Source of the DNA: Gloeophyllum trabeum ATCC 11539 | Taxonomy: Eukaryota > Basidiomycota > Agaricomycetes > Gloeophyllales > Gloeophyllaceae | Length of the DNA stretch: 64,000 nt | Assembly (NCBI RefSeq): GCF_000344685.1 | Contig: NW_006920413.1 | Location: forward strand, 253,154-317,153 | Reading direction: 5' to 3' | Part shown: positions 31,813 to 42,869 of the stretch, one piece after another | Layout: each line of letters begins with the position of its first letter | How positions within the stretch are numbered: the stretch's first letter is position 1 | Translations under genes and position numbers: made by a program | The notes under the pieces: generated by a model | Told to the model about the DNA's origin: nothing | Databases searched by the model: none | Seen by the model: the letters and a program-made list of their open reading frames with translations, nothing else

Positions 31813-32873
31813 ATGAGCTTTCGATCCGCCGAGCAGTCCCAGCATGACAAGATCAACTTGGTTAGGCTGGTAAAGAGGCTGGATCAATCAGTCAGTCACG
31901 ACTTTGAAGAGGGGTTGGGGGATAATAATGGTGGTGAACACCCGGAGAAAACGGAGAAATATATCAGGGCACAAGGAGCAATGCAGGTGCGACGAAGTGT
32001 CGTTGGGTTCAGAGACCTTATGGAATTACTCTGCTCAGAAAGTCAAGTACGCCCAGAAGCTGCTCAGAACGCCAGAGATACAGGCAGAACTACAGTCGTA
32101 CGCCATCTTCTTCTCTGGAGCTGAAGTCGACCCGTAAGTCGTGATGGATGTAGGCAACGGCGGTATGACAACTTCAGGACGACGCTCGCGCGCCTTGAGG
32201 CTACTCTGGAGAAGACCCTGAAGGTGAGTCCCCCAGAAGAATCGTACTACACACGATAGAATATGCAGACGTTTATGGCTTCGTCATTCGTCATCAGGTC
32301 CTTGAGCCAGAGCCTATCCGTCCGGAACCTATTTTACCTACGCTCCCCAAGCCCCAGGTTGTCACTCCACTTCCTACCCGATTGCAGTCGAAAGATAACT
32401 TTTCAACCGAAACCGCTGCCTCTCCCGAGACTGTGCAAAAGGTCCTCCCGGCCGCTGACTTACTTTTGTCACCATCGGAAGCCCTTCCTCCAGAACCAGA
32501 CCTGTCTCGAACGTCCTTGATCGCGCCTCCCCTTCCCCAGTCTACTCTTCCTTCCCTCCCCACCTCGTCTACTGTCCCTCTACAGTCATCGAATCTACTT
32601 CATGAAGAATTATCCGCGCAGCTAGCGCAGATGGCTACGCAGCTCAAAGCCAACGCAGTCCACTTTTCATCGACGCTTGCGAAGGATCAGGCGCTCGTCC
32701 AGGAGACACAGGAGAAGCTCGAGACAAACTACAATGTGATGAAGAAGGAGCGGGTACGAGTGCGGGATTTCAGAGGGAAGAGCGGGGGGACGACGTGCTT
32801 GGTGATTTTCAGCGTAGTTGCTGTGCTCATAAGTTTTGTTGTGATGGTCTTCATCATCCGGTTAACCAGGTGA
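31813..32873 (+). CDS. USE1: USE1-family ER SNARE, four exons
   Basis: Exons 31813-31986, 32039-32133, 32178-32223 and 32298-32873 give 296 residues. The N-terminus (INLVRLVKRLD, then KVKYAQKLLRTPE) matches the Use1 N-terminal region. A Pro/Ser-rich linker follows. The SNARE heptads occupy about residues 205-260 (from LHEELSAQLAQMATQL). A C-terminal transmembrane anchor of about 22 residues ends at RLTR. Use1 is the SNARE of the ER that takes part with Ufe1, Sec20 and Sec22 in retrograde Golgi-to-ER fusion. The 52-bp first intron was chosen over reading through because it restores the KVKYAQK frame. All phases close exactly. Confidence 0.88.
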
Positions 32874-33572
32874 GGTGCCCTCTTGGGTAGAAGTGCCTTC
32901 GGGACGACGATCGTCAGAATGCCTTACGATATTGCAGGTAGGATCTTTCCTTCTATTCTCGTACAACTTATATCAACGAGCTGTTTCAGGATAGTGCACG
33001 AGTGTCTCAATGTTTTCCTCTCTGTCTTTCCCCACAGTGCTATGCCTTCCGTTTCCTCTGTCAGGAACACCCGTGCACATCGGACAGGACATCAATCATC
33101 GGTTGCAATTTAGGCACCTCGAATCCATGCGCGGAATCAATTAGAGTATGCGACGTGAGCCACCTTGCGAAAGAGCGTAAGCCTTACGGTATGGCACGGT
33201 CTTCCGTTTCCCATCGTCCCTGGTATAATCTACGGAAGTCTGTACACGATCAATCACGGACCACCAGGTGTGTGTGACTGCGAGTGTCCTTGGTTCCTGT
33301 GCGGAGGTTAAGGTATGCCACGGAGCTCCGCCAGCGCGTTCTCAGTGGGTGCTCGATTTAGCATCGCTACTTCTCCACTGCGCCCAGATGATGTTGGCCG
33401 AGTTATTCTCTTTATATACTCAGCTGTGAGGTATTGCCGCTGATATGTCCAGGCGTCCAGATGACGCAAAGGATGTCGTCCTCCTGGTCCCTGTCGCGCT
33501 GGAGCTTGATATATAGGAGTACCGAGAAAGATGCACTGGCTCTACAAGTATCCGATCCCTAGCTAATCCACA
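32874..33572. other. Intergenic between USE1 and the first P450
   Basis: No gene recognised. A TATA-like GATATATAGG occurs near 33508, about 65 bp upstream of the P450 ATG, and may be its core promoter. Confidence 0.4.
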
Positions 33573-35739
33573 ATGATTGTAGCCCTGGCGCTGGGTCTTG
33601 CCGTTTTACCTGTTTTCTTCGTTGTGAAGCAATACGCTCGCAAAAGAGCGTCGAACCCATCAACTCTTCCCTACCCACCGGGCCCGAAACCATTGCCCAT
33701 CGTCGGCAATCACTTCGACATTCCCAAGAAGACCCCCTGGAAGACGTATGCGGCATGGGGAAGAGATTACGGTAGGAGATGTATCTGCACTTCGAATGAC
33801 GCTGACCTCTCTGTTATTCGTCGAACAGGCGAGCTCATCCATCTGAACGTCCTAGGCCAACATTATATCATCCTAAACTCTAAGCGGGTGACAGTGGACT
33901 TGTTGGAGAAGCGCAACAGGATATATTCTGATAGGCCTATCGTGCCGATGATACAGATGTGAGTCCTCAGCACATTGACATGCGCTGCGCTCATTAAATA
34001 GACTAGGATGGGCTGGGATTGGAACATCGGTCTCATGCCTTACGGGCTTGCTTGGCGACAGCGGCGACGAGAGTTCCATCAGCAGTTCACAGCCGCGAAA
34101 AGCAAGGAGTATCACCCAACTGTCACCAGCAAGGCGCATGAATTACTTCGCAACCTGTTAGGGAACCCTGAGGCCTTCCTGAAGCATATTCAACAGTATG
34201 TGGACTGACACTCGTCCCGAGATATTCATCACAGCTGCTGGTGCAAAGCTATACTGCTGCAATATCTATGGCGATTGCCTACAACTATGAGGTTGCCTCT
34301 AGCAACGATGAATACGTGGCTATGGTAGAGGCATCCGTGGATATGCTCGGTCATGCGACATTCCCTGGCGCTGTAATTGCCAACGCCTTTCCCATATGTT
34401 CGCAGGTGGTTTTTTAACATACGTGTGGCGAACCTCTGATCGGAGATGTGCTTAGTGCGACACCTTCCGGCGTGGTTGCCTGGAATGAGGTTCAAACGCT
34501 TTGCAGAGGCATGCAGGAAACTAACCACAGAAATGAAGAGAGCTCCGTATCATTTTGTTAAAGCGCGCATAGTACGCCCTTCTGTAGGTTCCTTCAGTAG
34601 GTGCTTAATCCCTTGCAGGATCTTGGGGTGCCCACCAAGTGTGTGACGTCGGAACTTATTGGTCGCTTCGCTGAAGATGGCAAGCTGACACCTGAGTCGG
34701 AAGATGTCATCAAGGACGTTGGTGCCATCACGTACGCCGGTAAGATCTCGCAAGCGTACGTCGAATCGATGCTGAGCGACTCGTATGATAGCTGGAGCTG
34801 ACACGGTAAATCACCTATCTCCTGATCTTGCGATTAACAGCTCACTTTCAGGATTGTAGTCTTCGTCCGCCGCGTCGGCAAGCATACTCGCAATGGTTTT
34901 GTATCCCGAAGCTACGAATAAAGCACAAGCCGAAATTGATCGTGTTATCGGCAAGACTCGGCTTCCGAGCTTGGAGGACAGGCCCTCATTGCCTTATGTT
35001 GAGGCGTTCTTCAGAGAGCTCATCAGGTGGCATTCCATAACTCCGTTATGTGTGTCGTCCATATCTTTCCTCCGGTGCCTATCGCTTACTTGTATTCTAT
35101 AGCTGTTCCAAGAGCTGCTCTTGAGGATGACATATATGACGGGTACTTCATCCCCAAAGGTCAGCGATGTGCAAACCTGAGCGCAAAGGCACTCAACCGC
35201 GTCATTAGGGACCATTGTTCTCCAGAATACATGGTAATATGCCCTCCGCACCTTTTAGCTACAGTGATAATGATATTCCAAGGGCAATCCATCATGATGA
35301 ACGCATCTATGATGAACCCGAGGTCTTCAAACCTGAGCGTTTTCTGAATTCGGATGGGAGCATCAGTGATGAGTATCCCATCATGGCTTTCGGACACGGA
35401 AGAAGGTACGTGCCTATATCGCGAAATATTATCGTAAGGTTTGATGTCCTGCAGGATATGTCCAGGGCGTCATCTGGCAGATGCCATGATATGGACCGAG
35501 ATCGCCCTTGTTTTAGCTGGGTTCGATATCACTAAAGCAAAGGATGAGAAAGGGCACGACATAGATCCGCCGGTCCAGTTCACTGATACTATCATCAGGT
35601 ACGTGGGAACTGTAGACTGATCAATACTGTTGATAACATATAACTACCTAGCCATCCCGAGCCGTTCATGTACAAGATTCATCCGAGAAGCAAGGAATTC
35701 GAAGTGCTCATTAATGAAACAAGCCAGCATCTCTTATAG
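33573..35739 (+). CDS. Cytochrome P450 (apparently intact, about ten exons)
   Basis: A microsomal-type P450 monooxygenase. The N-terminal membrane anchor (residues 1-18) is followed by the proline hinge LPYPPGPKPLPIVGN. Further motifs are WRQRRREF (helix C), AGADT split by an intron (helix I oxygen-binding region), EAFFRELIR (the ExxR of helix K), FKPERF and the heme loop FGHGRR/ICPGRHLAD with the Cys ligand, again split by an intron. The C-terminus is HPEPFMYKIHPRS. The exons I could fix by phase include 33573-33771 and 33829-33958. An apparent stop after helix I is avoided if the intron from 34807 ends at the GTAG near 34858. The pattern is that of the large basidiomycete families annotated as O-methylsterigmatocystin-oxidoreductase-like. 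The substrate is unknown. It is paralogous to the pseudogene at 36313-38568. Confidence 0.85.
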
Positions 35740-36312
35740 AGATGCGGGTAGATTGTTACGTGTTGTTTGGTCAGACGAGTACTCCGTTGCCGAAACGTGT
35801 ATGTCCCATTTGCACCTGAATATCCAGCTTCCAGGATACGCGAACTTTCAGTAGCCTATCCGCTGGCCTCTCAAAGACCCAAACAAAGGGATCTATGATG
35901 ATGCAGGTCACTCTACGCAATGGGCATGTATTTATGCTATCTCCTTTGCCTCAAAATAGAGACTTGGGGAGGAACGCGCACGAAAGCCGGAGGTATGCAT
36001 GTCAGCCTTCGGAGGTCCGAGCGTCTGGTTTGAGCTTCCGGGTCATGTGTCAACGGTTTATCTTCCTGTTTGAATGGACTCGTAGTCTTGCTATCTAGGG
36101 ACTCGATCATGACGGCGTCCATATCATGGGCAACTCAAAGACGGTTGACAGAATTTTAGGGATGAAAGATAAATGTAAGTGCTCTGATTACACATGTTCA
36201 TGGTGGGGCTCAGCATGGGATATAAATCCAGACCACAGAATGTCGTCTAATTTCACCTCTACCTGTTCGACCAACCTTTGACAAGGACCCGAGCATATCT
36301 TGCTTTTTCTTC
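35740..36312. other. Spacer between tandem P450s
   Basis: No gene recognised. A TATA-like GGATATAAATC occurs near 36217, about 95 bp before the next P450 start. Confidence 0.4.
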
Positions 36313-38568
36313 ATGGCTACAGCAGATACCACGCTACTTCTTGTCTGCCTGCTATTTGCTTTTATTGCTAGAAAGTACAAGTCTTGGCGTGCAGCCAATC
36401 CGCTTCGTTTACCTTATCCCCCGGGTCCCAAGCCCTTGTCCATCGTCGCGAACTACTTTCAGAACCCTACCCAGAGGTCTTGGCTTCAGTACGCCGACTG
36501 GGCGAAACTATATGGTGTGCACTTATTACTACTGCATCATTCAGCAGAGTTTGACTGCACATGTCCCCCAGGTGATATAATGCACATCCGCTTATTGACC
36601 GAGCATATCATTATAATAAGTTCGGCAAAGATAGCTAATGACCTCCTGGAGAAGCGTTCCAGTATATATTCCAGCAGGCCGGGTTTCCGAATGCTGGACT
36701 TGTAGGTTATGGGGTGATTTAATCCTTTGACGCTTAACATGACGAGGTAGGATGGGTTACCACTTCAATTTCGCATTTCTACCCTATGGTCCTCGTTGGC
36801 GGACGTACCGAAGACTGTTCCAACAGGTCTTTCGTGCGGAACGTGTTGCCGAATACACTTCGACAACAGTCACAAAGACGCGTGAACTACTCGCTAGGCT
36901 GCTTCGTTCACCGGACAAGTTCGGAGATCACATACAACAGTAAGTGATTAATGTTGTTTTATGCGCCTTTGTTATTACTATTAACGCACCTACAGTTTCG
37001 CGTCGGCAAATACAATGCTCGTACTCTATGGTTATGAAATTGCCTAGGAAAATGACAAATTTGTTGATCTCGTGGAGAGAGCAACGCAGATGATGTCCGA
37101 ATCCAGTTTTCCTGGTGCAGCAATCCTTGATATTATTCCTGAAGGTTTGTTACTGGCACATTGGCGGTCAGATGTACTGAATCCGTCCTATAGTGCAGTA
37201 TCTACCCTCCTGGCTCCCAGGGATGGAATTCAAAGTCTACGCTCAGAACTGCGTTAGGTTAGTGACGGAGATGACCACGGCGCCGTTCGAGTTCGTGAAG
37301 TCAAATATGGTGACTATTCAAGGGCAATAACAGCAGTTTGAGAGCTCATCGCCGCCTCAGGCTTTAGGGTTGGGAAAGAGATGCATATCATCCGAGCTCC
37401 TGGAACGCTTGCCACCTCATGAAGGCACTCATCCGCTAGAAGAAATTATTAAGGGTGTCGCAGGCGTTGGGTACAACGGTAGGCAACATCAACTTGAGCT
37501 GAGTGGCTTTTGACTCACACTACTCCACAGCTGGTGCAGATGCTGTGAGCAGACGTGGCCCTCAGGACTCTCTCAACCACAAGGACTGACGGGATTCCAG
37601 ACCGTATCCGCGATAGAGATGGTCCTTCTAGCAATGGTTCTTTATCCGGATGTGCTGGAAAAAAGCACAGAAAGATATAGACACTGCCGTAGGGACCAGC
37701 CGCTTACCCGAATTCAAGGATAGGATGTCGCTCCCGTATGTGGAAGCGGTCTGCAGGGAGGCTCTGAGATGGGGTGTGGTTACCCCACTGAGTAAGTCCA
37801 TTGCCTTTGGAGCATGGAGCTGCCATGTAGGTGTGTTCATACTGCCATACAGGTGTCGCGCATGCAACGACGGAGCCCGATGTTTACAACGGGTATTTTG
37901 TACCTAAGGGTCAGTATAGGCCTCAGCTCCTGTTTTACTCCTCTCACGGATTCCCTCCCAGGTGCGACCATTATCATGAACACATGGTAAAATAATCGAG
38001 GTACATTTCCATGCCCAACTCACCTTGTTTCCTGCATGGCAGGGTGGTACATATGGATGAGCGGGTCTACAAAGAAGCGGGTCTACAAAGAAGCGGGTCT
38101 ACAAAGAAGCGGGTCTACAAAGATCCCTACGAGTTCAAACCGGAGCGCTTCTTGAATAACGATGGGACTATCAGCGATGAGTATCCCCTCACAGCATTTG
38201 GTTTGGGTCGACGGTATGCTGTACGCTTTTCGACCACCAATTGTATATTTATATTGCGTGAGCAGCATTTGCCCAGGCCGACATTTTGCGGATGCTGCAA
38301 TATGGATCGTTGTGGCGTCCGTGCTTGCCTGTTTTGACATCTCGAAAGCAACAGATGAGAACGGGCAAGAGATTGTGCCATCAGTAAAGTATACCGACGG
38401 GCTGGTCAGGCGAGTTTCCCGCCAGATCTGCTGAGACGCGTCGTGAATGCTGACTTCACGGCTCACTTTAGCCATCCGTTGCCCTTCAAATGTAGCATAA
38501 GGCCTCGTAGTAAGGAGGCGGAGGAACTCACCTTTGACAACAACTTCCCTCAGAAGACTCGGGCTTAG
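36313..38568 (+). pseudogene. Cytochrome P450 pseudogene (tandem paralogue)
   Basis: The same exon layout as the P450 at 33573 is visible. It has the membrane anchor, LPYPPGPKPLSIVAN, GPRWRTYRR, AGADA at helix I, EAVCREALR, FKPERF, FGLGRR/ICPGRHFAD and the tail HPLPFKCSIRPRS. Two lesions break it: an in-frame TAG at 37045-37047 inside the otherwise conserved YGYEIA-ENDKF stretch, and one extra A in a run of six (37659-37664) that shifts the frame before AQKDIDTAVG. In addition a 16-bp unit is repeated four times at 38061-38124. Because most exons remain recognisable, inactivation looks recent. A sequencing error at the A-run is possible, but the stop codon would remain. Confidence 0.8.
38061..38124 (+). 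repeat. 16-bp x 4 tandem repeat inside the P450 pseudogene
   Basis: The unit GCGGGTCTACAAAGAA is repeated four times (the last ends GAT instead of GAA). Three extra units add 48 bp, a multiple of three, so the frame is kept while 16 residues of different sequence are inserted between DERVYK and DPYEFKPERF. Confidence 0.95.
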
Positions 38569-39859
38569 CAGCTAGAGCTTCATGCCCTTAACATTTTGCT
38601 CTGAGTCATATATCTCGACCGATGAAGTCAGCTCGTATGTACGATTAATAGTACCTGCTCGGGCCTAAATGAAGCTCTTCCGTCTTTATTAGTGACGAAC
38701 GTATCACCCAGCATATCCTTGAATCCCCCATAGATGCCGTCTCGCACTCAGGGCTCGTGCTGCAGGACTTGACATACTTACAATGTAAGTATGGTAGATC
38801 TAGTACGACGCTGCAAGACCTGGAACGGGTCCCGCCTTGTTTAACCATCTCGAGAGCAACTTAGTACAGTGACAGCTATGACAGCGTTACCTTCATATGA
38901 ATCCCTGACCTTAGCAGTGTGGCAGACGCGAGGCATCGATATCAGTCCAGCCTGAATTTGTCCGACAGTCCGACGGGATTCGATCAACTTCAAAGTCGTT
39001 GTGGCATGAGGACCCGGTGCACCTTGCTGGGTGGCTGCAACCACCGTGTGCGCGGTGGCAAGTCTGGCTTTCGGTTCTTGAAGGCAACGAATACTGGTAA
39101 TATCGGGTTCTATAGAAAATTTATGTCTTCTGATTTGTGACGCTTAGATCGTCTGTTATCAAAGAGGGGAGGTCTCTGAAGGACTACCCGGGCCACAACA
39201 AACGTAAGCCCATTAAATCCTCATTTAACACACTGTAGTGACCGAGCTTCAGTTCTAGTATGGCATTCATCAAGCCTGTTCACGAGTTGTGCAGCTCGAT
39301 GTGCTCTCGCATACCTGGGCATCTGACGGCGCGCATATACTAGGCAATCGGCTTTAGCTGGCACTAGTCTTACGAGACAGGACTGTTAAGCACCTTGGTT
39401 CAATCATGCTTGTAACTCAGTTTGAGTGGTTTCACTTCTTTGCGTGACTTCCTGAGCTGATACTTCTGATTCGCGCTCGCAGGCAGTTTTTTTATTATTT
39501 TTGTGCAGTTCTCTCCTCTCCCTGTTTTTCTATGGCATAGCCTTCGAGTGAGCTGTCTGCACACCCTGCTACTTCGACTATACTGTCAATTTACTTCCAG
39601 TGGTGATCCCTTCGGCCAGACCCCGGTTTTCGGGGTCTTACGATGGCTTCACTTCGGCTCACGCAAACACCGCAGTGATCCCCTCGTCGAGTTTGGAATG
39701 GAGTGGAATCGTCCAGAACGTCACCGAAAGAGGCAATGTATCAAAATGGCCGGCAGCACGATTGCTGGCCTCAAGTCTCCTCAAACTGCGCCCCATCTTT
39801 CACGTCTTTCTTCTCCAGTCTCTGTACTTTCAAGAAACGACTAATTCACGACCCGTGTA
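38569..39859. other. Intergenic between P450 pseudogene and SSE1; no gene recognised
   Basis: Frames of up to 113 codons near 39503-39844 show no domain. The last 300 bases form the SSE1 promoter region and contain two nearby GAATGGA/TGGAAT stretches (39695-39712). A heat-shock element is conceivable for a chaperone gene but the match is weak. Confidence 0.35.
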
Positions 39860-42416
39860 ATGGCCGTTGTTGGCGTTGATTTTGGCTCCTTGCACAGTAA
39901 GGTGCGTACTGACTTCCATGTGGTAGAAGAAATATTGACATCGTGGTGTGGTGTCTAGATTGGTGTTGCGCGAAACCGCGGCATCGACATTATCACGAAT
40001 GAAGTCTCCAACCGTGCTACTCCGTTCGTATCTTTCATCCAAATTGTCGACCCAATGCTCACAGATCGAAATAGGTCGCTCGTCGGTTTCGGGCCGAAGC
40101 TAAGAGCAATCGGTGAAGCCGCAAAGACGCAAGAGACGTCCAACTTCAAGAACACGATCGGCTCGCTGAAGAGACTCATCGGCCGAACTCTGAATGATCC
40201 TGAGATACAGGAGGTCGAGAAAAAGTTCCTGAACGCGCAGTTGGTGGACGTACAGAGGAGCGTGGGTGTGAAGGTGCGCATCGCACAGTTTTCACCTTGC
40301 ATCGGTGTCTAACGACTTGGCTAGGTTCGGTACCAAAATGAGGAGCACGAGTTCTCCGCCACGCAGTTGACTGCGATGTACTTTGGAAAGCTCCGGGATA
40401 TCGCCGCGAACGAGCTAAAGACTGGCGTCAGCGATATTGTAATCGCGGTGCCCGGCTGGTATACCGAAGTGCAAAGACGCGCGATCCTTGATGCCGCAGC
40501 AATTGCGAACCTAAACTGCTTGCGAGTAGTCAACGACTCAACCGCCGTCGCCCTCGGGTACGGTATCACGAAGTCTGACCTGCCGGAGCCTGAGAACCCC
40601 CGTCACGTCGTGTTCGTCGACGTCGGCCACTCGAACATGACTGTCTCTGTCGTTGCCTTCTCCAAGGGCCAGCTCCAGGTCAAGGCAACCGCGTACGACC
40701 GACACCTTGGCGGTCGGGACATCGACTATGCCCTGGTGCAGCACTTCGCGGAGGAGTTCAAGGAGAAGTACAAGATCGATGTCATGTCGAGTCCCAAGGC
40801 TGTGTTCCGTCTGGCCGCCGGATGCGAGCGTCTCAAGAAGATTCTCTCCGCGAACCCCGAGTCGAACCTGTCCGTCGAGTCGATCATGAACGATATCGAC
40901 GCATCCTCAAAGCTCACCCGCGAGCAGTACGAGCAGCTGATCGCGCACGTCCTCGACCGCATCCCCGGCGTGGTCGAGCGCGCGCTCGCAGACGCCAAGG
41001 TGCCCCTGGACCAGATCGACTCGGTTGAGCTCGTCGGTGGGTCGACGCGTGTGCCCGCGGTGCGCGCGAAGATCCAGAGTGCATTCCCCGGGAAGACGCT
41101 CAAGACGACGCTGAACCAGGACGAGGCGTGCGCGCGCGGCGCCACCTTCACCTGTGCGATGCTCTCGCCCGTTTTCCGCGTTCGGGAGTTCACAATGCAC
41201 GACATCGCGCCGTACTCGATCAAAGTACAGTGGGAGAAGCTGCCTGAGGATACTGACGAGGATACGGAGCTCGTTGTGTTCCCGAAGGGCAACGTCGTGC
41301 CGTCCACGAAGGTACTCACCTACTACCGCAAATCCGCGTTCGACCTCGAGGTAGCGTACGCAGACCTGTCAGAGCTGCCTGGTGGCGTGACCCCTTGGAT
41401 CTCGAAATTCTCGGCCAAGAGTGTGACGCCGGACGCGAAGGGCGATTTGGCGTGCGTCAAGCTGAAGATCCGGTTGAACACGCACGGTATCGTCAGCTTT
41501 GAGCAGGCGTACATCGAGGAGACGGTTGAGCAGGAGGAGGCCCCTATGGAAGTCGACGGTGAGACTCAGCAAGCGCAGCCGAAGAAACGGAAAGTGGTCA
41601 AGAAGGACCTGCCGTTCGTTGTTTCCAACACTGCGCTAGACAAGAGCGTCTTAGAGAAGTGGAGGGAGCAGGAGGCTCAGATGCATGCCGCCGACAAGCT
41701 TGTCATGGATACAGAGGTGCGTTCTTCACGGGAGTTGTGTACTATCTTCGCGAGACTGACGTCGTGATTAGGACGCCAAGAACGCCCTGGAAGAGTATGT
41801 CTACGACATGCGAGGCAAGCTCGACGAGCGCTATGCTGCCTACACCCAGCCGCAAGAGAAGGATCAGCTCCTCAAGAAGTTGCAAGAGTCCGAGGATTGG
41901 CTGTACTCAGAAGAGGGCGAGGACGCAACGAAGTCGGCGTACGTTGGACGCCTCGACGACGCCAAGAAAATTGGCAACCCCATCGTCTTCCGTTGGCGAG
42001 AGACCGAGGAGCGTGGACGGGTCGTCAGCCAGCTGCGCGAGACGATAAACACCTACATGGGCTATGCCACTTCTGGAGACGAGCGGTACGCGCACATCGA
42101 AGAGAAGGACAAGCAGTCCATCGTTGAGAAGTGCGCGACGATCCAGAAGTGGCTGGAGGACCAGATTGCACGGCAGTCCGAACGGCCCAAAAACGTCGAC
42201 CCCGTGCTCAAGTCGGAGGAGGTCCTCAAGAAACGCGAGGAGATCATCTACTTCGCTACTCCCATCCTCACCAAGCCCAAGCCTAAGCCTCAACCTGCGC
42301 CTGGCACCGAGACACCCAAGCAGGAGCAACCGCCTCAGCCTGAGAACAAGGAGGAGGCGAAGCCGGCCGAGGGCGGCGAGCAGCCCAAGGGACCGTCTGA
42401 AATGGATGTAGACTAA
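39860..42416 (+). CDS. SSE1: Hsp110-family chaperone / nucleotide exchange factor, five exons
   Basis: Exons 39860-39901, 39959-40023, 40075-40273, 40325-41716 and 41772-42416 give 780 residues, normal for Sse1. The N-terminal actin-like ATPase opens MAVVGVDFGS (phosphate loop 1). NDSTAVALGYG and VELVGGSTRVPAV (the VGGSTR nucleotide-binding motif) follow. The beta-sandwich contains an acidic loop. The C-terminal alpha-helical domain is extended by a Pro/Lys/Glu-rich tail ending EMDVD. Hsp110 proteins act in the cytosol as nucleotide exchange factors for Hsp70 and as holdases. The 51-bp intron at 40024-40074 was inferred because it restores RATPSLVGFGPK; reading through it would add 17 residues to a conserved core. 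Confidence 0.95.
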
Positions 42417-42869
42417 AGGACTATTTTCTCTCCTAATGCTTTCGTCGGGCGGGTGTGATAGAATACGAGAAGTAGAAACAACATACACTATAGTTTTGTC
42501 TCTTGCAATTGTACATACGCAGTTGTAATTCCAGTAGGAAAACGGCTAAGAAACGATGAAACGCTGTGAAACAAGGCCGCATGCCGACCGGCAGGCCTGC
42601 CACAACCGGCTGTCTGGTATCAGCCCATCTGCGTGGTCGCGTAGCTTGTTCTCCTAACCACGACGACGCCTGTTTTTCTCGTTGCTTTCTTGCTTGTCTT
42701 CTGGCGATTTTGTTTCTGCAGCACATAGACTAAACTCTACTAGCAGCGAGCGGCGACTGCGGCAGAATTGGTGGGTTCAGGGTCGGACAGCCTTGAAATT
42801 CAATCTAAGGCGGTTCGACGGGGATCTGACTAGCACGGGGCGCAGGGGGCTAAACAAATAAATAACGGA
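42417..42869. other. Intergenic spacer
   Basis: No gene recognised; it contains the 3' flank of SSE1 and the promoter side of the next gene. Confidence 0.4.

Noticed and set aside
34807..34870. A stop codon after helix I in the first P450
   Set aside because: The TAG is part of the intron if the acceptor is GTAG at about 34858; this gives an open helix I region as in related P450s.
23931..38568. A secondary-metabolite gene cluster (hydrolase plus P450s)
   Set aside because: No core synthase gene is present and the candidates are separated by the housekeeping genes SQS1 and USE1.
40726..42488. Antisense frames over SSE1
   Set aside because: Shadow frames of a GC-rich, strongly conserved gene; no domain and no independent start or splice context.
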